Part shown: positions 35,860 through 42,667 of the stretch, piece by piece
How the letters are laid out: each line of letters begins with the position of its first letter
How positions within the stretch are numbered: position 1 is the first letter of the stretch
From: Anaerohalosphaeraceae bacterium
GTDB lineage: Bacteria > Planctomycetota > Phycisphaerae > Sedimentisphaerales > Anaerohalosphaeraceae
Length of the DNA: 64,000 nucleotides
Assembly (NCBI GenBank): GCA_035378985.1
Contig: DAOSUR010000002.1
Location: 1-64,000, forward strand
Reading direction: 5' to 3'
Program-made: the position numbers and the translations under genes
Notes under the pieces: generated by a model
What the model was told of the DNA's origin: nothing
The model's input: only the letters and a program-made list of their open reading frames with translations
Database searches by the model: none

Positions 35860-37242
35860 ATGAAACGAAGAGATTTTCTGAAAGGGGCAGCGGCAGCAGC
35901 GGTTGGTGCGGCGGGATTTCCGATGGTGCTTCCATCGGTTGTTTTCGGACGGACGAAACCCAATGACCGGATTCAAATCGGGCAGATTGGATTCGGGCGA
36001 ATCGCCCGCGGACACGACCTTCCGGAAACCATTCAGCATGATTTTTGCCGCGTGGTGGCTGTGGCGGATGTGGACAGCAAACGGCTGGCTGACGGCAAAC
36101 GCTGGATAGAGAATTATTACGCCAAAAAGACAGGCCAGGAAAAGTATCTGGACGTCAAGACGTACGGCGATTATAAGCAGCTGCTGGCGGACCCGAGCAT
36201 TGATGCGGTGATTATTTCTACGCCGGACCACTGGCACGCCCAGATTGCAATGGAAGCGGCCCTGGCTGGCAAAGACATCTATCTGCAGAAACCCGCCTCG
36301 ATGACGATTGTCGAAGGCCGTCAGATGAGTGATGTGGTGCATCGGACCGGTCGAATTCTGCAAATCGGAAGCCAGCAGCGTTCCCGGAAGCCCTGGCCGC
36401 ATTTTAAGCGGGCCTGCGAGCTGGTCCGAAACGGCTTTATCGGAGAGATTCAGCGGATTCAAATCGGCCTGCCGACCGACCCGGCCGGACAGGAAGAGCC
36501 GGAAATGCCGATTCCCCCCAATCTGAATTACGATATGTGGCTCGGCTCAACGCCCTATGTGTATTATACGGAAAAGCGGGTTCATCCGCAGGACAGTTAT
36601 GACCGTCCCGGATGGCTTCGCTGCGACGCCTACTGCTGCGGGATGATTACCGGCTGGGGCTCGCATCACGTTGACGCGGCTCACTGGGGGATGGGCACGG
36701 AATACACCGGCCCCATTGAGGTGGAAGGAAAGGCGGAGTATCCGAAATCCGGTCTGTGGGATGTACACGGTGAATTTGATGTCTATGCCAAATATACCAA
36801 CGGCGTCTCGATGCATATCAGCAGCCGCTATCCGAACGGGGTTCGTTTTGAGGGCACGGAAGGGTGGATTTTCGTGACGCGCGGCGCCGAACGAGTAACC
36901 GCCAGTGACCCGACGGCGCCGGATGAGGGCCCCGCTCCTTTGCAGGCATCTGACCCGAAGATTCTTCAGGCGGAAATCCCCGCCAACGGGATTCATCTCT
37001 ATGAAAGCCCGGAACAGCATCTGGACTGGCTGCAGTGCATCCAGAGCCGCCGGCAGCCGGTGGCTCCGGTGGAAGTAGGACACCGCTCCGGCAGCGCTTG
37101 TCTGGTTGCTTATATTGCGATGAAGCTGGGACGCAAACTCACGTGGGACCCCGTTCGGGAGGTTTTCGTCGGGGATGAGCAGGCCAATGCGATGCGTTCG
37201 CGGCCTCAGCGGAAGCCCTACGGCACCAATTATGTTCTGTAA
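35860..37242 (+). CDS. Gfo/Idh/MocA family oxidoreductase with Tat signal
   Basis: 460 residues from the ATG at 35860; an ATG two codons earlier is too close to AAGGAG. Twin-arginine signal MKRRDFLKGAAAAAVGAAGF, then a Rossmann fold (IQIGQIGFGRIARGHDLP) near residues 35-55, the cofactor region PDHWHAQIAMEAALAGKDIYLQKPAS near 125-150, and the C-terminal alpha/beta domain. Probably exported folded with bound NAD(P) and acting on a sugar or cyclitol in the periplasm. Third gene of the operon. Confidence 0.9.
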   Translation: MKRRDFLKGAAAAAVGAAGFPMVLPSVVFGRTKPNDRIQIGQIGFGRIARGHDLPETIQHDFCRVVAVADVDSKRLADGKRWIENYYAKKTGQEKYLDVKTYGDYKQLLADPSIDAVIISTPDHWHAQIAMEAALAGKDIYLQKPASMTIVEGRQMSDVVHRTGRILQIGSQQRSRKPWPHFKRACELVRNGFIGEIQRIQIGLPTDPAGQEEPEMPIPPNLNYDMWLGSTPYVYYTEKRVHPQDSYDRPGWLRCDAYCCGMITGWGSHHVDAAHWGMGTEYTGPIEVEGKAEYPKSGLWDVHGEFDVYAKYTNGVSMHISSRYPNGVRFEGTEGWIFVTRGAERVTASDPTAPDEGPAPLQASDPKILQAEIPANGIHLYESPEQHLDWLQCIQSRRQPVAPVEVGHRSGSACLVAYIAMKLGRKLTWDPVREVFVGDEQANAMRSRPQRKPYGTNYVL

Positions 37243-37256
37243 TAAGGGTAAGAGCG

Positions 37257-38654
37257 ATGAGCAGACAAGGTTGGCTGGCTTTGTCGGCTGGAGCGATTTT
37301 GGCGGGGCTGACGGCCGGGTGTCTGATGAAACAGGCGGTTTCTGAAAAACAGATGGAACCCTCCGTGCGGCTGCTGGTGCTGGACCCCGGGCATTTTCAC
37401 GCCGCTCTGGTTCAGAAGACGATGTATGAGCAAATCAGCCCGGAGGTTTCTGTCTATGCGCCGGATGGTCCGGAACTGGATGACTATCTGGCTTCGATAG
37501 AGGCGTTCAATACCCGGCCGGAGAATCCCACCGCCTGGCTTCAGCGTGTCTATAAGGGGCCGGATTATCTGGAGCGGATGCTCTCGGAAAAGAAGGGCAA
37601 TGTCGTTGTGATTTCCGGGAAGAACTCCCTGAAAACCGACTACATTTATCAATCGGTCCGGGCGGGTCTGAATGTTCTGGCCGACAAGCCGATGGTGATT
37701 GCGCCGGAGAAGTTTCCGCTTCTGGTTGAGTCATTTCGAACCGCCGAGAAAAACGGCGTGCTTTTGTACGATATTATGACGGAGCGGTTTGAAATTACGA
37801 CGATTCTTCAGAAGGAACTGGCGTCGATTCCGGCAGTCTTCGGGCATCTGCAGCGGGGATCTCTTGAAGAGCCGGCGGTGGTCAAGGAAAGCGTTCATCA
37901 CTTTTCCAAATATGTGGCGGGCCGCCCGCTGCGAAGACCGGCGTGGTTCTTTGACTCTGCTCAGCGCGGGGAGGATTTGGCGGATGTTTCGACGCATCTG
38001 GTTGATTTGATTCAGTGGGAGTGTTTCCCGGAAGAGCCGATGGATTACCGGCGGGATATTCAGATGCTTCGGGCCCGACGATGGACGACATCGATGACCG
38101 TTGAACAATTTCGAGAGGTGACCGGGCTGGAGGACTGGCCGGAGTATCTGAAGCCCTATGTCAAAGACAATGTGCTCTATGTGAAAGCCAACGGGCAGAT
38201 GGATTACGCCCTGCGGGGGATTCATGCTCGGGTTTGTGTTCGGTGGGAGTATCGGGCGCCGGAAGGGGCGGGGGACATGCATTATTCCATTCTGCAGGGC
38301 AGCCGATGCAATTTGGTGATTCGTCAGGGGCCGCAGGAAACGTATAAACCGACGCTGTATGTGGAGTCGGTCGAGGGAAAGCTTTCGCCGAAGCATTTGG
38401 AGACGGCGGTGCTTCGAACCCTTCAGAAAAAGTATCCGGGAATCGGGCTGGAGCGAGTTGATGAGCGCAGATGGAAGATTTTGATTCCTGATTCGTATTA
38501 TGTTGGGCATGAGGCACATTTTGCGCAGGTGATGCAGAACTTTCTGCGTTATCTGAGAGAGGGGCGTCTACCGGACTGGGAGGTGCCGAATATGCTGGCC
38601 AAGTATTATACAACGATGGAGGCCGTCAAAGCCGCTGACCGGCAGGAAAATTAG
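37257..38654 (+). CDS. Gfo/Idh-like putative oxidoreductase lipoprotein
   Basis: 465 residues with a lipoprotein signal ending LAGLTAGC (Cys near residue 22). The N-terminal fold lacks a clear GxGxxG (LLVLDPGHFHAALVQ replaces it), but NVLADKPMVIAPEKFPLL and the C-terminal region (CNLVIRQGPQE, HEAHFAQVMQNFLRYL) match the planctomycete/bacteroidete 'putative oxidoreductase C-terminal' proteins. The missing dinucleotide motif suggests altered cofactor use or loss of redox activity. Last gene of the operon, 14 bases after the previous. Confidence 0.78.
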   Translation: MSRQGWLALSAGAILAGLTAGCLMKQAVSEKQMEPSVRLLVLDPGHFHAALVQKTMYEQISPEVSVYAPDGPELDDYLASIEAFNTRPENPTAWLQRVYKGPDYLERMLSEKKGNVVVISGKNSLKTDYIYQSVRAGLNVLADKPMVIAPEKFPLLVESFRTAEKNGVLLYDIMTERFEITTILQKELASIPAVFGHLQRGSLEEPAVVKESVHHFSKYVAGRPLRRPAWFFDSAQRGEDLADVSTHLVDLIQWECFPEEPMDYRRDIQMLRARRWTTSMTVEQFREVTGLEDWPEYLKPYVKDNVLYVKANGQMDYALRGIHARVCVRWEYRAPEGAGDMHYSILQGSRCNLVIRQGPQETYKPTLYVESVEGKLSPKHLETAVLRTLQKKYPGIGLERVDERRWKILIPDSYYVGHEAHFAQVMQNFLRYLREGRLPDWEVPNMLAKYYTTMEAVKAADRQEN

Positions 38655-39151
38655 CCCCCTAAGCCGGCAGGTGTCTTCGGGATAGCCCCGGGCGATAAGC
38701 CCGTCTGGCAGAGGGCCCGGCGAGGGTATTAGCCCCGGGCGCTAGCCCGGGGAAAGGGGAGGGGCGATTCCGTCAAACCAAAGAGGACTGGATTCCCGCC
38801 TGCGCGGGAATGACAGCGGGAGGTGATGGATTTCTGCCTTCCTTCTTCGCTGAAGCTTCGAAGGACAAGCCGCGGGCTCAAATTATCGGACGAACATCCA
38901 ATATTTCCTGTCTTTACATTTTCTTAAAATATTTTTCTGCCCAGTTTGCCGCGCCGGTTTTTATTTCTTAGGTTTTCTATGGAAGCGTTCAAGGTTCTTT
39001 GACAAGCCCATACGAGAAAATCCGGACGCGCTGGACGAAGAAAAATCTCCAAGCCGGTTTTGCCGGCTTGAACCAAAACGTGTTAACGAAACCAACAAAA
39101 CCGTATGTAACCGATACCGAAATACAGGTACAAAGAAAGGGAGAATGACCA
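38655..39151. other. 497-base intergenic region with palindromic repeats and pilin leader
   Basis: No gene is seen. It holds two copies of a TAGCCCCGGGCG-type palindrome (38681-38703 and 38730-38755), one copy of a 42-base repeat (38775-38816), and the AT-rich leader of the pilin gene from about 38880. A perfect hairpin AAGCCGG-TTTTG-CCGGCTT at 39051-39069 lies in the presumed 5' untranslated region. Confidence 0.75.
38775..38816. repeat. 42-base palindromic intergenic repeat, copy 1
   Basis: Begins AAACCAAAGAGGACTGGATT and contains the palindrome TTCCCGCCTGCGCGGGAA. The same element recurs at 39745-39787 with four differences, on the other side of the pilin gene. The palindrome core is widespread in bacterial genomes. 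Confidence 0.85.
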
Positions 39152-39619
39152 ATGAAAGCGAAAAAAGGGTTTACACTGGTTGAAATTCTGATTGTGGTTG
39201 TGATTTTGGGTATCTTAGCGGCGATTGTGATACCCCAGTTCAGCCAGGCCAGCACGGAGGCCAAACTGAACAGCTGCCGCTCTTCGCTGCAGAGCTTACG
39301 GTCGCAGATTGAACTGTACAAGATTCAGCACAATGACAATCCTCCTGCGCTGGCTGACTTTGCTGCCCAGATGACAACGTATTCGGATGCCAACGGAAAT
39401 ACCAATGCGACGAAAGATGTTGCCAATGGATTTATTTACGGCCCCTATATGCAACGGGTTCCTAAGAATCCTTGGAACGATTCAGATACGTTAGCGGCTG
39501 CAGATGCTGCGGGTGTCGGCTGGGTCTATGATGAGGGCACTGGTGCGATCTATGTGGGTGTAGCCGATGCTCCTGCTGCGGTGGCCACAGAACTTCAGAA
39601 CAATGGGGATGCTCTCTAA
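39152..39619 (+). CDS. Type IV pilin / major pseudopilin-like protein
   Basis: 155 residues with the classic class III signal MKAKKGFTLVEILIVVVILGILAAIVIPQF: cleavage after Gly6, Phe+1 and Glu+5 present. The C-terminal part carries N..LAEL-type GspG-like features (DVANGFIYGPYMQRVPKNPWND...AGVGWVYDEGTGAIYVG). It is probably the main fibre subunit of the secretion or pilus system encoded downstream. It has its own terminator and long leader, so it can be expressed far above the rest of the system. Confidence 0.92.
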   Translation: MKAKKGFTLVEILIVVVILGILAAIVIPQFSQASTEAKLNSCRSSLQSLRSQIELYKIQHNDNPPALADFAAQMTTYSDANGNTNATKDVANGFIYGPYMQRVPKNPWNDSDTLAAADAAGVGWVYDEGTGAIYVGVADAPAAVATELQNNGDAL

Positions 39620-39655
39620 GCGGCAGCAGCTCTCCTGAGCGATGATGTAGAAATC

Positions 39656-39701
39656 AAGCCGACCGGCCTTGCGAGAAATTCGGGGGTCGGTCGGCTTTTT
39701 T
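39656..39701 (+). terminator. Rho-independent terminator after the pilin gene
   Basis: A 10-bp stem AAGCCGACCG / CGGTCGGCTT (39656-39665 and 39688-39697) is followed by a run of T to 39701. It ends the pilin transcript separately from the downstream operon. Confidence 0.9.
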
Positions 39702-39958
39702 ATTGATCGATTCAGCGGGCGATTAGCCCGGGCCTCTATTAATTAAACCAAAAAAGGGCTGGATTCCCGCCTGCGCGGGAATGACACAGCAGGAAAGCGG
39801 GAATGACACAGCAGGAAAGCGGGAATGACACAGAGAAGCGGGAACGACAGGGGGCGAGGGAAATAGCCCCGGGCGATAAGCCCGGGGGAAAGAGATGCGG
39901 AAATCATAAAACGTTTTTCCCGTCCGGGTTTTGCGGATGCGGCGTGAGAGGAATAAAA
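39702..39958. repeat. Repeat-filled intergenic region: palindromes and 22-bp tandem repeats
   Basis: Holds a GGGCGATTAGCCCGGGCC palindrome (about 39717-39735), copy 2 of the 42-base repeat (39745-39787), and tandem 22-bp units GCGGGAATGACACAGCAGGAAA (two full and two partial copies, 39775-39850). A third long TAGCCCCGGGCGATAAGCCC element lies at 39863-39890. The tandem units grow directly out of the right arm of the palindrome. No gene is seen. Confidence 0.8.
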
Positions 39959-40426
39959 ATGGATCGAAAAAAACGGCGGCGATTCCTTCAGGAAAAGGCG
40001 GGTCAGAGTCCTATGATTGCTCTTTTTGAACGGACTGTGCTGGCCCTGATGCTGTTTGCGGCGGCGGTTGGCTGGATGATGCCTAAAGTGGCTCGGGCCG
40101 CCGCAGAGAATCGGATTACTCTGCTGATGGAGCGACTCCATCAGGTTCGTTCGGGCATTGCTCTTTATCGAGCCCAGAATGACGGCCGGCTGCCCGGCCG
40201 GGGGGCCGATGGACGAGTCACGGCGGAAACCTTTTGCAATGAACTGGCCAAGCAGGGATGTCAGATCCCTGCTAATCCCTTTGTTCAGGGACCTGCCGGA
40301 CGGCAGGTGACAGTGGCAGATGACGCTGCGGTCCGGCCTACGGGGCGCGAAGGGACGGGCTGGTGGTATAACGCGGCGACGGGGCACTTTGCGGCCTGCG
40401 ACAGTCGATACCATTCTGCTTATTAA
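39959..40426 (+). CDS. Atypical pseudopilin-like protein (GspG-like, no GFTLxE signal)
   Basis: 155 residues from ATG 39959, preceded by GAGAGGAATAAAA; the frame is open 52 codons higher but only through repeat sequence. A basic head is followed by ALFERTVLALMLFAAAVGWM, then ENRITLLMERLHQVRSGIALYRAQNDGRLP, which matches the helix and GspG-type start of minor pilins. The prepilin peptidase site GF(T/S)LxE is replaced by LFERTVLAL: no Gly at -1, though a Glu stands near the expected +5 position. It may be an uncleaved subunit. First gene of the main operon. Confidence 0.65.
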   Translation: MDRKKRRRFLQEKAGQSPMIALFERTVLALMLFAAAVGWMMPKVARAAAENRITLLMERLHQVRSGIALYRAQNDGRLPGRGADGRVTAETFCNELAKQGCQIPANPFVQGPAGRQVTVADDAAVRPTGREGTGWWYNAATGHFAACDSRYHSAY

Positions 40427-40471
40427 AAACAAACCGCGGATTTCACGGATTCAGCGGATTTCGATAAAAAA

Positions 40472-40888
40472 ATGAAACAACATAGGCAGATACAACACGG
40501 TTTTACCCTGCTGGAGATACTGATGGCGATGGTCATCCTCGGCGCGGCAGCGGCGGGGGTGTTTTTGCCTTTTGTGAGTGCGGCCCAGGTACAACGGGAG
40601 GCGGTCTGCCAGGTGCTGGCGGCTCAACTGGCCTCCAACCTGATGGAAGAGATTGTCAGTACGTCTTTTGAGGAAATCAAGACACGCTGGAATGGTTATA
40701 TGGAAGCGGAGGGACAGGTCAAAAACGCATCCGGTGCGGTGTTTTCTGATCCAATTTACAAAGGATTTGCCCGTTCGGTTTTGGTGGGAACTGTCCAGAT
40801 AAACGATACAGAATGTCTGATGGCTTCTGTTCGTGTGGACTATAAGGGACGGCAAATGGTCCGTCTTCAATCTCTGATAGCCCCCTGA
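40472..40888 (+). CDS. Prepilin-type protein, GspI/PilV-like
   Basis: 138 residues; prepilin signal HGFTLLEILMAMVILGAAAAGVFLPF with Gly-Phe cleavage at about residue 10 and Glu+5. Body AQVQREAVCQVLAAQLASNLMEEI resembles GspI-like minor pseudopilins that start the fibre tip. Leader carries the repeat-like CGCGGATTTCACGGATT (40434-40461) and only a weak ribosome binding site. Expected to be processed by a prepilin peptidase encoded elsewhere. Confidence 0.82.
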   Translation: MKQHRQIQHGFTLLEILMAMVILGAAAAGVFLPFVSAAQVQREAVCQVLAAQLASNLMEEIVSTSFEEIKTRWNGYMEAEGQVKNASGAVFSDPIYKGFARSVLVGTVQINDTECLMASVRVDYKGRQMVRLQSLIAP

Positions 40889-40889
40889 T

Positions 40890-41333
40890 ATGGTTTGTCA
40901 AACGAGAAAAAACAGCGGTTTTACCCTGATTGAACTGGTGATGGGGATGCTCATCGCCGGTGTTGTTTTGCTGGCGGCGGCGACCTTTTCGTTTGCGATG
41001 CGGCAGGGGCAGGAAACCACTGAGCTGATGTTCAATGGTCCGGCAGCCGTTCGCGGGGCCTCCATCCGTATTACCGACCTGGTTCACCGTGCCTATTCCC
41101 TCCAGCAAAACGGCACGACGGTGACGATTCAAAGTCAGACAGGGACATCGACTCTGGCCGTCAGTGGGACGACGTTGAATCTGGATGAAAAACCTCTGCT
41201 GAGGAATTGCAGCGGATTAAGTCTGGAGGTTCGAAACGGCCGTCTTCTGATCGTGCGGTTCAAGATGCAGGCGGAGACAGGCTGGCGGGATTACGAAATT
41301 TGTGCGGCGGCACGCTGCCGAAGCGGGGAATAA
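40890..41333 (+). CDS. Prepilin-type protein, GspJ/PilW-like
   Basis: 147 residues; signal NSGFTLIELVMGMLIAGVVLLAAATFSF with Gly10/Phe11 cleavage site and Glu+5. The following RQGQETTELMFNGPAAVRGASIRITDLVHRAYSLQ fits the extended helix of GspJ-like minor pilins. It starts one base after the GspI-like stop, so translation is coupled. Shorter than typical GspJ (about 200). Confidence 0.82.
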   Translation: MVCQTRKNSGFTLIELVMGMLIAGVVLLAAATFSFAMRQGQETTELMFNGPAAVRGASIRITDLVHRAYSLQQNGTTVTIQSQTGTSTLAVSGTTLNLDEKPLLRNCSGLSLEVRNGRLLIVRFKMQAETGWRDYEICAAARCRSGE

Positions 41334-41334
41334 G

Positions 41335-41775
41335 ATGTCGGCGGAAAGAAGTTCACATCAAAGTCGAGGAGCGGCCCTGATTGTCGTGCTGTTTTTGGTG
41401 ATGGCTGTTTCGGTCATTGCACTGGGGCTGTTTGCCCGCACAGATTTCTCTCTGGCGGCCGGCCGCAATTTTGTTCTGCATACGCAGACGGAGACCCTTG
41501 CCTATTCGGGTCTGGAGTGTGCTCGTGTTCTGGTTCGGGAACCCAACCTGTCTTTTCCCTGGACCGGGCCTGTCGAGTTCGAAGGGCAGGCGGCTGGTTT
41601 CGACTGTGAAGTGGAGATTGCCGCCCCCAATAACCAGGTTTATCCGGTTGTAAGCCGGGCGTGGTTTGAAAAAGACGGCAGCCGACGGGCGGAAAGCATT
41701 TTCATCGGCCGGCTTTATTATGACCCCAATGAAGGGGGGAGCTATTATCAGCAGATTGACCGTCAGGTCCGATAA
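41335..41775 (+). CDS. GspK/PilX-like minor pilin-type protein
   Basis: 146 residues from ATG 41335, one base after the previous stop; the frame extends 11 codons up. RGAALIVVLFLVMAVSVIALGLFARTDFSLAAGRN followed by ETLAYSGLECARVLVRE is the GspK/PilX pattern: RGxALIxVL membrane helix, then the AxxGxExA segment. The large GspK insert domain is missing, so it is a short version. Confidence 0.8.
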   Translation: MSAERSSHQSRGAALIVVLFLVMAVSVIALGLFARTDFSLAAGRNFVLHTQTETLAYSGLECARVLVREPNLSFPWTGPVEFEGQAAGFDCEVEIAAPNNQVYPVVSRAWFEKDGSRRAESIFIGRLYYDPNEGGSYYQQIDRQVR

Positions 41776-41784
41776 GGGAAGGGG

Positions 41785-41913
41785 ATGGAGAAAATCATCC
41801 GCCGGCTCAGACAGCTGCAGCGATTTCAAATCTTTGTTCGGTGCGGCAAAGGAAAGCGGGACTGTAGGGACTGCAACGGCTGTATCAGTTCTGCGGACGT
41901 GAACGGATCTTGA
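41785..41913 (+). CDS. Small Cys-rich ORF (42 aa), possible 5' half of a frameshifted gene
   Basis: Start preceded by GGGAAGGGG. Encodes a basic helix (MEKIIRRLRQLQRFQIFVRC) and then a knuckle with C-x6-C-x2-C-x2-C spacing (CGKGKRDCRDCNGC), ending TCT TGA. Codon use is like its neighbours. A +1 shift at the stop would join it to the next Cys-rich frame (to 42130). It sits in the otherwise gene-less 350 bases between the GspK-like and GspH-like genes. No family is recognised. Confidence 0.4.
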   Translation: MEKIIRRLRQLQRFQIFVRCGKGKRDCRDCNGCISSADVNGS

Positions 41914-41935
41914 AAAGGCCTTTTTTGATACTGAT

Positions 41936-42130
41936 ATGCATAAGACAGGCAGGTCCGATTATATGGGCTGTACTGAATGTGATTTTGGTTTTACGCAAAT
42001 GTTCCGCTGCGGAGCGGTTTGCCTTATGGGGGCGGTTAAGACGACAGAAGAGTCAGTCGAAAGAACAGAAGAATCAAAAGGCGACAATCCGCCCGTACTG
42101 TTGGCGGAGAAATCAAAAGGTGGTTTATGA
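41936..42130 (+). CDS. Small Cys-rich ORF (64 aa), possible 3' half of a frameshifted gene
   Basis: The frame is open from 41903 to 42130; the first ATG is at 41936. It encodes MGCTECDFGFTQMFRCGAVC near its start, then an acidic, Glu/Ser/Lys-rich tail. Its TGA overlaps the GspH-like ATG (ATGA), the coupling seen throughout this operon, which argues that the frame is real. It has no convincing ribosome binding site of its own, which fits a continuation of the 41785 ORF by frameshift. Confidence 0.4.
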   Translation: MHKTGRSDYMGCTECDFGFTQMFRCGAVCLMGAVKTTEESVERTEESKGDNPPVLLAEKSKGGL

Positions 42131-42654
42131 AAAAGCGTAAGAGAGACCGGCGGCAGACCCTCAGCGGGTTTACGCTGGTGGAGATTATTGTGGTGGTGGT
42201 GATTCTGGCGATTGTTTCGCTGGCGGCTATCCCTGTTTTGGGAACGGCGGCGGATATGCAGGTTCGCTCTGCCGCCGACAAAATCGCCGCCGACCTCGAT
42301 TATGCAAAAGGCCTGGCCGTCACCCGTCAGAAAACCTATACGGTGGTATTTTCTCCTTCCCAGGAAAAATATCAGGTTCAGGATGACACCGGCGCCGTTC
42401 TGAATCATCCTCTGCGAAACGGTCCTTTTGTGGAGGAATTTACAAAGGACCGCCGGATGAAAAAGGTTGATCTTGTGAGCACGACGCTCAGCGGAGACGC
42501 CGTGACATTTGATTATCTGGGAACCCCTTATGCGGGGACGGATACCAGCAGCCCTTTGAATGCGGCCGGACGGGTTACGCTCCAGGCCGATTCCTTTGTG
42601 CTTTATATAGATATTGAGCCGGTTACCGGCTATGTGTCCATTACAAAACCCTAA
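42127..42654 (+). CDS. Prepilin-type protein, GspH/FimT-like
   Basis: 175 residues; signal LSGFTLVEIIVVVVILAIVSLAAIPVL with cleavage after Gly14 and Glu+5. MQVRSAADKIAADLDYAKGLAVTRQKTYTVVF is the GspH/FimT helix-to-sheet pattern, and the beta-rich rest fits a minor pseudopilin. It overlaps the upstream Cys-rich frame by four bases and is followed by the PilM-like gene 13 bases later. Confidence 0.88.
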   Translation: MKKRKRDRRQTLSGFTLVEIIVVVVILAIVSLAAIPVLGTAADMQVRSAADKIAADLDYAKGLAVTRQKTYTVVFSPSQEKYQVQDDTGAVLNHPLRNGPFVEEFTKDRRMKKVDLVSTTLSGDAVTFDYLGTPYAGTDTSSPLNAAGRVTLQADSFVLYIDIEPVTGYVSITKP

Positions 42655-42667
42655 TGAGAGAAACGGA

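Noticed and set aside
39051..39069. AAGCCGG-TTTTG-CCGGCTT stem as a terminator
   Set aside because: No T-run follows, and no gene ends just before it; kept only as a possible leader hairpin.
39775..39850. Tandem 22-bp repeats as a CRISPR array
   Set aside because: Units are directly adjacent without unique spacers and there are no cas genes.
39803..39958. N-terminal extension of the atypical pseudopilin
   Set aside because: The 52 extra codons run through tandem and palindromic repeat sequence; the ATG at 39959 has a proper RBS and gives a normal pilin-like head.
41910..42140. 76-residue hydrophobic/basic frame starting TTG in the pseudopilin operon gap
   Set aside because: Its codons are atypical (many ATA, AGA) and it overlaps gspH by 14 bases; the alternative frame with ATGA overlap fits the operon better.
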